NCBI GenBank assembly: GCA_038093515.1
Contig: JBBPSI010000101.1
Span: 1 to 64,000, forward strand
Source of the DNA: Butyriboletus loyo
Lineage: Eukaryota > Basidiomycota > Agaricomycetes > Boletales > Boletaceae
Direction of reading: 5' to 3'
DNA: 64,000 bases
Every line of letters starts with the position of its first letter. Position 1 is the stretch's first letter. The notes under the pieces are model-generated. The model worked only from the letters and a program-made list of their open reading frames with translations. It did no database searches and was not told where the DNA came from. Below are positions 46,844-59,145 of this stretch, piece by piece. Position numbers and translations under genes: made by a program.

Positions 46844-49051
46844 CTATTCGGCTGGTTCTCTCAAGATCTTGATGGTTTTGACGATGTGTATTTCGCCAAA
46901 AATGATGATCGCGCGCTTTCCACGTCACGATTGGACATTGGTGACACGAGAGCTTCTATATTTCAAGTATGACAACAAAAGCTTTGTAAATGCCCTCCAC
47001 GACCAGTTTCCCAAAGCAATCTCACAAGGCGATGATCGCGGAACGATGACAATCCAATTGCACCAGGCGGGCTCTCAGTTTATAGTACTTAACATGTGAA
47101 TGGCTCACCAATGAAGCTTGAAGGTTCACCGACCTAAAATGCTTTGATAGAATTTTATTGCATCAATTCAGGTCGCCGTCAAAACAATCAAGATGTGCTC
47201 AATCGAGGGTGTCAACTTCTAATCACCCCAAAACATGCTTGACATGCAATGTAATTTCACCTTGTTCGTCGAGAAATCGAGAGGGGAGGGGGGTTAAACC
47301 TCGGTCATATCACCGCCTTGACGTTTTTTTTTGGGGGGAAGACTAGGGCTTCAGATGGCTTCCGGAAATGGCGTATCTGGATTAAAGGAGGCACCTTGGC
47401 GTCTTTCCCGGAGTACCACTAGTCCTTGACAATTTGAGAAAGACTTGCTTTAATACGTGAGCTCAAGAACTGTTGTACTTGAGTCTCTCAGTGCCAAGAC
47501 GTATTGGACATCCCAAAAATCTTCCCCGCGGTCCACAGCGATGCATGCTCTTGGTTGGGTAATGCCTCAGGTTCGTTTCTGCTCTCATATCACACAAGGC
47601 TGAAGATGAAGGTGCTATACCCAGATTTTGACGCGTAAAAGATCGTTTCACTACTATTCTCGCAACGAACGCGCCTTGTTGGCCCGTTCGCAGGTGGAGA
47701 CTCACGCTGAAACGTCCTTGCTCGATGCTGGTTACGGACGACCAATGGTATGTCATACAATAGCGCTGGTCTACATCCGAAGCAGGCGTCCCTCTCACGT
47801 AATGGGTAGTCAAATAGAATTTGCGTTTGTGCGCTCAATCCTATGCGCCGGCTGCCCTAAATCCTGATCATGATAGGCTCACTTCGTTTGATCTATTCTT
47901 GCACAGCAGCAGAATTCTTAATTGGAGATGTCAAGGCCAACTCATATTCTCTTTCACAAACTTGTTTTCAATCTTTTCAGCGCCCACACATCAAGAAGCC
48001 TATCAGGACAATGTCTGCTTTCACGACACGTAGGTTGTCTAGACTTCACGGACTCATCTTCCAAGTCATCGATCGGGGATACGTGAATAAGCGATGTCAC
48101 TGATCCCATGAAGCAGAACTAGATCACGGTTCCGCAGTATGGTGGCCAGCGACAGACACGAATGCACAGGCTGTTACACCAAAAGAGTAAATGCCTACGG
48201 CAGACTATATTTGCTATCTGGATAGGGTGATGCTGCGTAGCTCGAATCAGAGGTATCGAATCACCATCAATTCCGGCCCTCCGGCCCTGATTCGTCTGCG
48301 AGGAAGGATACGACAAGGGAAAATCCGTCCTACGGAGGTAATTGGTGGAGACGGCAATTCAGTGTCACAAGGTCCCTCACATGGAGTTTGAATGAAGTTC
48401 CGTTTCTGGATACGACACTGAGCCACCGCCCTCACTGGGTCATGCAGTGTTGCATCATGATCTGATGAAGTATACTTGGTGTTACGATACCAGCTATTTG
48501 AGTATCCCCTATATCGTCTGTCATCTGATTCGGTACTAGGAACGGAAAAATAAGATCGCGAGGCCAGTGGTCACAAATATAAATGCTTCCCCCAGTTTGA
48601 GCGACGAGAGAGGTGCATAAAATGATCGATACGTCGGGCCTAATCGAACTAAATCAAAGTCGAAGCAGTTTGGGTCTAGTACTCACCACTCAGCAATAAC
48701 TGCCCACGTGATCCGAGCGACGTTCCACTGCTAGTCTAGGATGTGGCTTGCCAAGTGCTTCATTCGTTCTGCCGTAGAGCGATCAATGACACCTTGGAGA
48801 TCGAACTATCAACGCGAGCTGTGGTGGCTGCTCAAAACCTGGGCCAAGCTGGCAAAAGTAGAAGACATCGGAGGTAGTGCAGGAGGTTAGACGATATCTT
48901 TGCCACGTACGATCGCGCTTTGATCGCGCTACATCATTGGTATCCTGTCATCTACTGTACCGGCAATCGATCAGGTGCGGTGCATGTTTACAAAAGACGT
49001 ACATGGTTACAGATATACGTTTTCTACCCTACTGAATCATTGAAACTCGAA
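46844..49051. other. Intergenic DNA, possible gene fragments
   Basis: 46784-47099 has two overlapping protein-like frames on the plus strand (for example DLDGFDDVYFAKNDD) that could be exons of an unknown gene. From 47100 to 49051 I see only short frames and no recognisable gene, RNA or repeat. Confidence 0.35.
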
Positions 49052-50247
49052 ATGTCGTCTCCTGTTGCGTTCAAATCCCTCAAAGTCTTTGACTTCGATT
49101 ACACATACCTCGATAGTGGGGCACCTGCATCCTCCAAGTATACGACATGGGTGTTGATCCATGGAATGGGTTTCAACGGAGGTTCGATTGCTTCGATCTT
49201 GTCACTTGGCAAATGACGATGCATCGTTGACTCGCAGCGGTCCTCGAGAAGCTCCTCCCCCTTGCGCATGCGCACAACCTCCGGATCGTCAGTATCTACA
49301 GACGCGGCTACGCACCTTCGAGTGGCTTTCAAGACCATGAGTTGACGGGGATAGGGTTTCGAAAGAAGTTCGAGGAAGCGGAACCCTTTTACCGCGCGCA
49401 GGGACTTGAAATTGCCACGTTCCTCGTCAACTTTGCGACGGAGCGGGGTATCCCGTTGGCGGATCCCAACGGTCATACTGGTGGCATCGCCCTCATCGGC
49501 TGGTCTCTCGGAGGGATACACGCGACTGCGTTGTTGGCGTATCTCGACGAGTTACCGCAAGACACCCGCTCGACGCTTCAGAAATACCTCCATACGGTAT
49601 TATTTCACGGTGAGTCCCGCTGTTCAAAACGTTCACCCCAGTATCATCACACCGACTCCCTTCCAGATGCGAGTTCAGTTGCGCTCGGCATACCCAGCCT
49701 GGCAAGACACAACAACATCGGTTTATGGTCCCTGACCGACGACCGCAAGCGCTTGGATGTATTTTTCGACTGGGCCACTGCGCACTACGTACACAAGAGT
49801 GTCGTCTCGGACGACATCGACGACCTCGAGTTCGACAAGCCCTCTGACATCCCACGCTCATTGCACGAGCTTTCCTACGAACAACGCGCCAAATACACGG
49901 ATCTGAACGCATTCTCGACTACTGGCTGCGATGGGAAGCTCCTCTTTTGTGACCCCACCGCGTTCGCGTTACTCACCAAGCGCGCATTGTTCGATAAAGC
50001 CCGCGCTCAAAAGTTCCCCGATGTGCGGGTGCGGTTCATGAGCAGTGGGACGACCGCGGGGATGTTGGTGTGGACTGTATGGATATTTCGCAAGTACGTG
50101 GAGAACCCCCCAGAGGGACCGTATGGAAGCGATGCGGAAAAGGCGAGGGACATCAAGTTTGTAACCCAGACGGAAGGAAATCACTTTGTCTTTTGGGAAG
50201 ACCCGGAGAAGGCGATTCAGCAATATAGTGTTGTCATCAACTTGTAA
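49052..50247 (+). CDS. Alpha/beta-hydrolase fold protein
   Basis: A probable cytosolic esterase or lipase-like hydrolase; substrate unknown. Exons 49052-49181, 49238-49609 and 49667-50247 (introns 56 and 57 bp, both phase 1) give 360 residues. The oxyanion region is LIHGMGFNGA (about residues 36-45, across intron 1). The nucleophile elbow is GWSLGG (Ser 133). The likely catalytic His is in GNHFVFWE (His 340). No signal peptide is visible. The ATG is the first in frame, after a stop upstream. The pattern matches a widespread basidiomycete family of uncharacterised hydrolases. Confidence 0.88.
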
Positions 50248-50400
50248 ACTACTGCGCTTGGAGCCTTGGACATGAACAAATTCCGTTGTAAATTTGGGTG
50301 GTAAAGCACACAGAGTTGAAGATTGAGGCTTGAAGGTTCCGGAATCGTGGAGGAAGGGTGAGGGTGACAGGAGAGGAGCTCAGGAGCTAGTGTTGCCGCG

Positions 50401-50463
50401 AAGCGAATCGAAGTGAATCGAAGCGAATCGAAGCGAATCGAAGCGAATCGAAGCGAATCGAAG
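50401..50463 (+). repeat. Decamer tandem repeat
   Basis: Six head-to-tail copies of a 10-bp unit (aagcgaatcg, one copy with aagtgaatcg), downstream of the hydrolase gene. The unit has no multiple-of-three length and lies outside coding sequence. Confidence 0.9.
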
Positions 50464-50740
50464 TGTGTTTTGGGGACTTTGAAAGTGGCGACGTCAAACG
50501 GAAAGTGAACGGCTACGCGAACCGAAAGCCCAGCCAATCAGAATTCACATCTACAGCATCAATAGGATGGACAGGGGTGAGCAGATGAGTACATAGATTA
50601 TCTTTGTACAGCAGCTACTACTCAGTACGAAATCAGTGCACTTCGCAAAGTGAACGAGGTAACTTCGACTCAATTCGGATCTATCGAACTGGCTCACTTT
50701 CGAACCGAATCGAAATATCCTCGAACTTGTTCCAAGTTTG

Positions 50741-53044
50741 ATGTCGCCGGCCATGCTCGCGACGTTCAGCCTGCAACCTCCAGAGACATCATTGGCGCAC
50801 GTTTCCGCGGGCATCGTCGCCATTTCTGTGTTCACCTACCTCTTCAAACCAGTCTGGGCGCAACCTTTGCCTGACGGGATTCCAGTACCAGTGCATTCTG
50901 GACCGTTTACGTACTATCCACCGTTTTTCTTTGCAGAGCGATCACTCGTTCCTCTGGGGCCACAAACGCACCGTCGCTGAAAGGTCAGCAGGCAGCGCGT
51001 TTGCAGAATGGATGGACGAGTTGCACACGCGGGTGATCAAGATCCGAGGCGCATTATTCAATCCTGACATCGTAAGCGATACTCTGATCGTATTTCACTT
51101 GGGATGCGCCTGACTTTCCAAACTTTGACCTGGGATATAGCTCGTCGTCCGAGATCCGTTGGCAACGACACACATCGAAACATGTGTATGATTATCGTGA
51201 GTACGAGCGGCCTGACGCGACAACGACCTACTAATGAATGCGTGTGCGCGGGTATCAGCTCAAAGCGAGGTGGTACGTTCCCGTATTGCGAGGCTTCTGG
51301 GAAAATTGCTGGAGTGGGTCGAAGGTGAATCGGAGCACAAACGGATACGCGCGCTCGTCGCGCCGTCACTCGGTCCTGAAGCATTACGCTCGGGCACGCC
51401 TGACGTGTACATTGCCGCTGAGAATGTATGGTCTTGACACCCTTCGTTCCTCGCATCCGGTTTTTTTTCTCTTTTTTTTTCTTAGCTACAGACAACCTAA
51501 AGACACACATCTTCACGATGGAAAGTACGAGATGGGTACCCTGGACTTGGTCAACAAGGCAACGTAAGTGGGCCATTTTCTGATTGGAATGCATCGTTTT
51601 GAGGGTTCTGTCACAGCATAGAGGGCATCTGTCGCCTTGGATTTGGACACGATTTCGAAGGTGAGCGCAGTGACGATGCACGCAAGATTCTTGGTGCTTG
51701 GCGATCGATGGCGTCCATGGCGATCTCCATGACTGGATTTTATGTCAGTTTATTCAACATGTCGGAGTGTCCCCCCGAGCTCACGCATGCCTTCATACCT
51801 TCATTCCAGGTACTGGTGATGCTTCGTCGTTTCCCACTATTAAACCACCTTCCTTCGAAAGCACTTCGTCTGCAAGGGGACGTACGGAAGACCATCCAAC
51901 AAGGGGTTTGAAGAGAGCTCCTTCGATGCAACCAGGTGACGGACCAAGACATCAACGGCAATGATTTACTGAGTCGGCCGAGTACGCAATTTCTCCCAGG
52001 GGCCAGCACCGGCCAGCATCCACTGATCGTTCTTGTAGCTTTTGCACATAGCTCGGGTTCGATAAGCACTGAGGAGCTGATGGGCCATGCCAGTTCCCTT
52101 TTTGAATTGATGTACCTTTCTTGCTATAACTCATGATACTTGACAGATCAGCATGTTCATGTAATGGCCCCCTCGTTTATCTTGGATGCTTTTCACGCTG
52201 ACCCCGTATTTGAAGGTATGTCGGGCACAGAAACCACTGCTCAGCCCCTTGGGTACGCGATATGGGAACTCGCTCGTCGTCCCGATGTACCGTCTCGGCT
52301 ACGACAGGAAGCGATGGCATATCCCGGTTCTCCATCGTATGACGAGCTGCAGACACAGTTGCCATACCTGGACGCCGTCATGCGCGAGGTGTAAGTGTTT
52401 GATGCCAATCATGCCTTTTTTTCCCGCTTTGTTCATGTTGTTTTCCTATCTAGTTTCCGTGCGCACCCATCTGCACCTTTGACACATCGCGTTGCTGCCA
52501 AATATAATATGCTTCCCCTTCGCTACCCGATCGTTGGACAAGATGGAAAATACATTACTTCCATCCTATCTCCACCGGACAAGTACATATATCCCATTCG
52601 TGCAACACATCCACGCTCACACCTTGACACCCTACATAGACCGTGATTATCTCCATCCCGATGAACCGCATGGACTCCGTATGAGAATGGAACGAATTTC
52701 CGGCCTGAACGATGGATGGAGGAACTTCTTCAAAAAGATCTCTGTTCCACCGGCTGGTCACGTATGCTCACTTTTGCCGATGGTCCTCGGAACTGCGTTG
52801 GATTTCGATTCGGTACGTGGCGTATCAACGATCTCTCTGCGTTTGACCTCCTACGATACGTAATTCCTTTGTTCCATTCAGCCATCATACAATTCAAGAT
52901 CATTCTCTTTCGCTTACGCAGCGGTTCAAATTTGATGACACGAGAGCTAGAATTATCAACAAAGGTGCGTCGAGTATGCAACCTGTGGTTGTTGGAGAAG
53001 CGTACAAGGGACCTCGTCTCCCTATCAATGTCTCTTTCTTGTAA
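50741..53044 (+). pseudogene. Cytochrome P450 pseudogene
   Basis: Microsomal heme monooxygenase family. Starts with an N-terminal anchor (ATGs at 50741; SAGIVAISVFTYLF). Recognisable family blocks follow in order across many short exons: FLWGHKRTVAER, EWVEGESEHKRIRALVAPS, LDLVNKAT, GFGHDFEGERSDDARKILG, RFPLLNHLP, the helix-I remnant GTETTAQ, ELARRPDV, and the heme loop FADGPRNCVGFRF with its Cys ligand intact, ending at TAA 53042-53044. Lesions: a short deletion near 51165-51190 bringing TGA into frame, a second frame loss near 51520, an in-frame TGA at about 51907, a damaged helix-I exon border near 52150-52220, and a frame loss near 52915. The residual order shows it was once complete. Confidence 0.85.
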
Positions 53045-54816
53045 GAAGAAATGATTGGGGTATGATTTGTATTCGTATTTTGAGTCCCAGAGTTGCTCGC
53101 AGACTAATGGAATACATTGCTCGATGGGACGCACCACGTTTTGAATCTGCCCATGGCACAGGGTTGACAGTAACCTTACATGTTCTAGAAATTTCAGAAA
53201 TCAACCCTTCTCCGTCTATGGCGTCGAATCGACACATTTATTCTCACTGCGCTTTTTTGTATGCCCATAAGCTTGCGGAAGTTAGAACTGATAGAGTATT
53301 TAATTTATGATTTATATATTGCTACCCAACAAATTAAAACTTATACTACACGCAAAGGGCGAAAGGGGTGCTTTCAGATTAACTCTGAGATGGCGATTAG
53401 AATAATAATATGATAATGAAGGTGAAACAGTAATGAACACCGAGTATACGGTCCATTTTTCCTGCGTTAGTCCGTCCGATCCGGATCCATTGAAGTCCGG
53501 AACATCACGGATTGGATGGATGTGGTCCGGATCAAGTCCGGAGTTATGTGATTTTGACATAATTACGACTGACGGTGGAACAAAACTAGTGAATATGATC
53601 TAGGACTCACGGTCGCAGTATCGGAGCACTGAGGCTAGACTGACGTGAAGCTATCCGCAATGATACCCAACTTCATCGATTATGCTCATGATATCACTTG
53701 TGTGATTGATCTATCCCAAGCTGTGCACACTGGTCACGGTGTTTGAAGTGCCACGGGCGGACAGTCGCCGCCACATGCCATGGCCAATGGCGAGCCCACG
53801 GAAAAGCCACACGTCGTGAACATGGCGGTGGCGTTCGCATGTATACGGTCGTGTTCATTATCAAGCTTTCAAGCTCACTGGCAAGGCTGAGTTTAAACGT
53901 TATCGCAGCTGACCAAGGTTCTGCTGATGAAAACCGTATCACAACAGTCCAAATCCTAATTACTTATCTTCAGTATTGCTGTTTCAGTTTCACCAGGTTT
54001 TTACGTAGAATTTCCTATATAGATGTTTAGAATATTATATATTGATGGCTGAGTGAGCTATGGCTATAGGTACTGTAAGTATGTAGGTTGCTAATGAGTG
54101 AATACGGAATGACATACCTCGGTCGTAGTATTGAGTATTGAAATAATTATCTTCGATGGTATCGACACCATTTTCACAATCACTAGAGCTTCAGCACGAA
54201 TCACCCATATCATATACCAATCAGAAGGAAAAGTGTGCCAAAGTCGCATGCAATCCTTGTTTTGACGCGAGAATCACTGCCGAACGTGAATGAGGTGCTT
54301 CGAGAAGAGCTGAAAAATGGACAGTGTATTCAGCTTCGAAGCCAAGCAGATAGGCACCGCTGGAGAGATTTGGTTGTGTCCCACCTCGCAGACGCTCGAC
54401 CGTCATGCACACAGCTGGCGCAGTAATGTGCGATTATGGAATCTTCCTCTCCCTTGCACACTTTGAAGAGCTTGGAAGAATATCTGAATACCAGCCCAGC
54501 AACTTAGACAGGATTGTGACCACTAGTGAGAGAATTTGGCGTGACTGTATGCTCGTGAGCAAGTGGGGTTCAGTCGGAGGAACAGAAAACTGTGTATGGC
54601 AGAATGTCAGTAGTCGCATTTCCAGGTCACAACATATCCATAATCCCTTGTACATACATCCTGGATTCTGTCTCATAGTGTACGACTGCAACGGCGCGGC
54701 AGCAGGCGGTAAAAACAATAACGACGTATCAAGAATATGAAAGAGAGAAAGAAAGCACAGAAAGGATTCGGTTTCATTTAAACGACCTCATGCATCTCAT
54801 ACCACCACTTCACCAA
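53045..54816. other. Intergenic DNA, no gene seen
   Basis: AT-rich in parts (53290-53420, 54000-54130). Short frames only. No recognisable transposon protein, RNA or repeat. Confidence 0.4.
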
Positions 54817-55560
54817 TCACCAATTTAACACTTGACAACGCGCGTTCAAGGGTAGGGTGTGCGCCGCCAATAGCCATACCTTGAAACAAGGAAAACAACC
54901 ACATCAACGTGTCAGCAACAGAGGGAAACGGCCAAAAGAAAATTCACATTGTACAGAACATACGACGTCTCGTCACGCTTGGCATCTCTAAATCGGAAAT
55001 ACCGACTCCCGATGAACGCACCCATACAGAAGAACATAACTGCGCTCAGAGGACCCAGTCCCCACAACACCGAGAGCATGATTGACCACAACGGGAGTGC
55101 TGCCAGGATGTACACGCGCGACCCCTCTGGGGCGATGATAGGTAAGGTACGGCGTCCAGACCGCCTATCTCCGTCTGCGTCAGCAAAGTCTTGCGCATGG
55201 ATAGTCGTAAAGATCAGTAAACCACTTGCCAGCAAGGCAATGAGCGACGTCCGATCAAACGGGGTCCTCGAGGCTTCGTAGTTGCTTGATTCGTCAACAA
55301 CCATGGCAGATAGTTTTGTAGTAATGGCGCTCACACATGATTATGATCGCCCCTGACTCGAATGTGAGATAGCCACCCACGTTCATCAAGTTTTTCAAGA
55401 CGGGATCAGAACTGAAGTCAACATCATCATGGACAATTTCCATCAACGACAGCGCGGCGCTAGAAACAACCACGCCGGTACCATGCCGGGCAGAGAGGCA
55501 GAGGCAGAGAACAAGTAGAGCCCAGCGGAGGCGTCGCGTCGGCAGGACCTGTCCATTTCG
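54817..55560 (-). CDS. UbiA-type prenyltransferase, 5' end unresolved
   Basis: Integral membrane prenyltransferase family, transferring prenyl groups to an acceptor; in fungi often in terpenoid or secondary metabolism. Minus-strand exons: 55335 to about 55560 (5' limit unclear), 54948-55273 and 54817-54879 (introns 61 and 68 bp). Motifs: an Asp-rich stretch (HDDVDFSSD) followed by NVGGYLTFESGA, the second motif IHAQDFADADGD, hydrophobic segments after it, and a terminal exon beginning VWLLAAHTLP. The usual first 80-100 residues of the family could not be found: upstream of about 55560 the frame stays open to 55830 but without family similarity or an ATG. It may be truncated or spliced to unrecognised exons. 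Confidence 0.7.
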
Positions 55561-56279
55561 TATTGTTCCGTAGTAGTATTGCTTCATGTATTTGTTTGAT
55601 GAATCGCGGCCGGGTTCAAACGCTGGTAAGTAACCACTCCTGCCGTCGCATATTCTTGGTTGCTCTCCAAGCACAGCACACAGAATAGCGAACCGAAGTT
55701 TTTTTGTCCACGCATCAAGCGCGTTTTCGGTCCAGATCAACTTGGCTTTGGTTTGGCGCTCGCAAAATTTAAGTAGGGGACGAAGAACCCCCGAGCTGAC
55801 GTCGTCGACGGCCACGATGGAAGCGGACCAGTCCGCAAAAAGGGTCTGTAAAGGCGACGTGCAGCATAATATTCGGTCCTGGATGCGTCTTGTAACAATG
55901 GTCGTATACTTCCTCTCGTGTCTGCTTCCCCAGAGACCTGCATGACCGTAGTATTGTCACGCCAAGGTCAATTGAATATATCCCTGCAACACCCTCAGAG
56001 CATTAGCTTTCTCGCATTGTTCCCCTCCATAGACCCAAACCAGATCGCTATAAAAGAGTCCCGTCTAAATCGTGTCAGCGTGCCCCATTTTATGTAAACC
56101 TCCGCGTGGCTCCAGCAGCACACTCCACTGGTGTCGGTGCTCTTGAATACTTGACCGACCTCGTACGGCCGTTCGTAACTCATCACCTACAATGGATATA
56201 GCGAGCATATGTATCCGGCTGACTTGGCAACGCTCGGCCGTCACAGATATCCAAGCACTTTCAGCCTGTCTTATCACGG
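55561..56279. other. Region 5' of the UbiA-type gene
   Basis: The minus-strand frame contiguous with the prenyltransferase continues to about 55830 but has no recognised domain. The rest contains only short frames. Confidence 0.35.
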
Positions 56280-57611
56280 TCACCACCAATCAGTCCAAGT
56301 ACGACCAGCCACCCAAACTGAGGAAATCCTCGCACCTGTCAACAACACCCCTTCACTGTCTTCTATCCGGAACGGCTTGGCCTCCATAAACGGCCGCAAC
56401 GCGCGCACGACAAACTTGGTATGCGTCCTGAGCAAACACTGGACGCTTTGCTCGTTCGTAAGTCGCACCACTTCCAACGAGGGCACGCTCGACCTCAGTT
56501 CCTCCAACAGATCAAACAGCGTCTCAAAGTCCGCTTTCGGGGATTGTGGCTGGATGACTCTCAGCCCCAAATACGTGATGGACGGAAAGACGAGATGGGG
56601 ATGGGTAAAAAAGGGAAAGCGGTCCGAGACGATGGTGAGACGACGTAAACGGGGGCATAGCAGCGCGAGGAGCTGAAAGTGACCTTGGATGTCGATCGCG
56701 TGGGGACCGGATATGTAGAGTTGGACCGAAACGAGTTGGGTGCTGTACACTTCGAGCAAATCTTTCCAGTGGCCAGAGTCCTTGTTGAGGTGGAGCATCA
56801 GTTCTTGAAGAGCCGAGGGACCGGGACAGCGAGTGGCATCAAGGTTAAATTGTGGGGGTAGGCAGTTGTAGGCAGTTGCGATTTGGACTGGGGTGATGGC
56901 ACGTAGATGGAGCGTTGTTACAGTGAGTGGAATGCCGTCGTGTTGGAGCTCCTTGGACCAAAGCAAGCGAGGACAGTTGAGAACGCGGAGCTGGGTACAC
57001 TTGGCGAGAAGGTCAACGATCCGAAAGACAGATGGCTCAGGTTGGGTGGAGGACCAATCGAGGACACGCAACGACGCCGCAGAGTGGTGGAGTGCGTCTA
57101 GAATATCGTTCGGGAGAATGGTCCTAGTACTGTAGTTGGGGGCGATGGCGAACGAAACGATGGCGAGGTGGGGCATACATCTGATGAGCGTAGCGAGCGA
57201 GTCGAACTCGGCCCCGACGTTCTCGGCCCGGTCGCGTATGGCGATGTCTAATCGTTGGGTGTACTCGCCGAGGGGTTGCGTGCCGATGAGGGTGCCTTTG
57301 CCCGCAGCAGAACGTACCAACGTGGTAGCGAGCGAGGACAGGTAGCGTGCTCTCCTGATGTATACGGATCGGTAGAGATAGGGTATGGCAAGGTGCCACC
57401 ATTGTCTACAGACGCGGACGAGAGCACGTTTGGTGACGAGTGCATCTTGAAGGGCGACCTTGGAGGATTTGGTGTAGACACAGCCCATGAGGCTAACGTG
57501 GGCGTAGACATCGGGAATAAGGGTGCCGGGGACGTGCGTGGCGTGATGAAAGATGGACAGCCAGAGTTCGGGCGGGAATGCGGGTAGGTCAGCTCTGTGT
57601 TTTGGATCCAT
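56280..57611 (-). CDS. F-box-like protein
   Basis: Probable substrate-recognition subunit of an SCF ubiquitin ligase, of the large PELW-type family expanded in mushroom-forming fungi. Single exon of 443 residues with ATG at 57609-57611. The F-box-like start is FPPELWLSIFHHA (residues about 12-24), followed after an insertion by ALVRVCRQWWHLAIPYLYRSV (about 64-84). The remainder is leucine-rich with irregular LRR-like strands (LRVLDWSS, LRVLNCPRL, VTTLHLRAI). Target unknown. The reading frame is uninterrupted and the codon use is coding-like. Confidence 0.85.
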   Translation of the reverse strand: MDPKHRADLPAFPPELWLSIFHHATHVPGTLIPDVYAHVSLMGCVYTKSSKVALQDALVTKRALVRVCRQWWHLAIPYLYRSVYIRRARYLSSLATTLVRSAAGKGTLIGTQPLGEYTQRLDIAIRDRAENVGAEFDSLATLIRCMPHLAIVSFAIAPNYSTRTILPNDILDALHHSAASLRVLDWSSTQPEPSVFRIVDLLAKCTQLRVLNCPRLLWSKELQHDGIPLTVTTLHLRAITPVQIATAYNCLPPQFNLDATRCPGPSALQELMLHLNKDSGHWKDLLEVYSTQLVSVQLYISGPHAIDIQGHFQLLALLCPRLRRLTIVSDRFPFFTHPHLVFPSITYLGLRVIQPQSPKADFETLFDLLEELRSSVPSLEVVRLTNEQSVQCLLRTHTKFVVRALRPFMEAKPFRIEDSEGVLLTGARISSVWVAGRTWTDWW

Positions 57612-58305
57612 ACTACCGTTTCCCGGGTAATGCAGATGCCCCTAGAAGTGCGAAAATGTGCATCGAGTTCACAATTTAGTAGCAAACCACTGGCATAAAA
57701 AAGAAAGAGCTGGATGGATGTGTTTTGTATCTGTTTAGAAGTCATGTAGACCAAACAAATACAAGCTACATTCGGCCGAGCATATGGCTGATAAGATAAT
57801 CAATAAAGATTACTATCGACTCATTAAGATTAGAAATATAATTCAGTAAAACTTGTATATTAGAAGAGTCATATGATAGGAGATAAAATAATTATCCTGC
57901 GAGATCACTCAAAAAACACTTCGCTCCATCTCCACAGTATCAAGCCCGCTAGTAGCACTTAGTATGTAACCTTTGCGATACCGAAGTAAGCGAAAGGTCA
58001 CACAAAAAAGAGTTCAAACAATAGACTGATTTAAGTCGTATAAAATTTGACCCGGGATCTAGCCTATACATGGCAGCTCTTATATATATTTTAATCCTGC
58101 CGAGTAAAACGGTTTAGGTCAAACGCGAGGAATAAAGCAACTGAGATGTTCAGCGGTGATGATTGGTAAGCAGTGCCAGCACTAGTATGACTCAGCATGG
58201 AACTGTCACCCCCTAATTATAAGAGCTGCCCTTTTGGTCCAGTTCCGCAGTGACTCCAGCACTCCTGGCACTGGCACGTCTCGTTTGTCAGTACCACACT
58301 CAAGG
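57612..58305. other. AT-rich intergenic DNA
   Basis: 57780-58130 is markedly AT-rich (tataatt, aataatta runs). No gene, repeat or RNA recognised. Confidence 0.4.
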
Positions 58306-59145
58306 ATGTCTCCCCCGACTGATCTTGAGCAAGTCGTCAATGCCGAGGTTAGGTACGTGTTGCCAACCGTTGTCGAGTTTGCACTGAGTTCCTACATCCC
58401 TAGGGAATGGCATTTCCGTGCGCTATCTAATCATACTGTGCGAGTCGTTTCTGACACGAACGTTTGTCGTCCTTGCATACGTTTGGTGTACAGACATCTA
58501 CTTTCACCAGCACAATGCGGATGAACATCATGCTGCACTCGAGCTGCGCAATGCTGTCTTACGTCTCCGGCGCGACGGGGCCTTTGTGGCGGTCCCTCTC
58601 TCCCGCGTCAACACTGATCCAATGGGCCCGCACCCTGTAGGCGAGTGACTCTCGTACGGGTTCTTAATATCCTCCAGCTGAAACGAGTGGTGTGGAGGTT
58701 CCTATGAAATATGGGTCCCTTCCACATCGTTCGCATCTGTGTTTTCCTACCTCTGTCAACACAGAGGTGATCTTAGGTGAGGGGATTCCCAAGGCATTCG
58801 TTTTCGCAGGCTTTCCTTATGCTATGACCAAGCATCTTCGTTCATCCTCTGACACGTGAAGAGGTTGGTTTTCCGCCCCCCATCCTATCGAAGCGACTGA
58901 CTGACCCACGAAACCTGTCTCTGTTCAGAGAAAGTAGGCTTTAGCTATTCTCTCTCTGGTATCACTCTGTGATTTGGTATTCTGCTGTCAGGGACCACGA
59001 AACTCGCAACGCGTGGATCGGCCCTTCTTATCCTCTGGATCTCTCCCGGTTGCCCGTCCTAGCGGAACGTGTACCCTTGCAATATCCTAGCCTCAGTAAG
59101 CACACAACATGCGTCGGTGTGGCTTCCCGTAATCTATCGTCGTAG
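58306..59145 (+). CDS. DOPA-4,5-dioxygenase-like protein
   Basis: Small extradiol-dioxygenase family (aromatic ring opening; homologs make betalain-type pigments in Amanita). Exons by eye: 58306-58352, 58404-58417, 58494-58640, 58698-58776, 58833-58863 and about 58992-59145, about 157 residues. Joined, they give EWHFHIYFHQHN, then ELRNAVLRLRRDG, the hallmark GPHPVGSYEIW, and RGDLSIFVHPLTREE, followed by RNAWIGPSYPLDL. Intron 3 appears to have a GC donor (gcgagt). The last junction is a problem: no GT or GC donor after Glu-Glu gives the right phase for the final exon, so the gene may be damaged there or spliced in a way I cannot see. Confidence 0.7.

Noticed and set aside
53694..54740. Short frames of 60-110 codons on both strands
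   Set aside because: No domain, splice series or promoter; lengths are within chance expectation.
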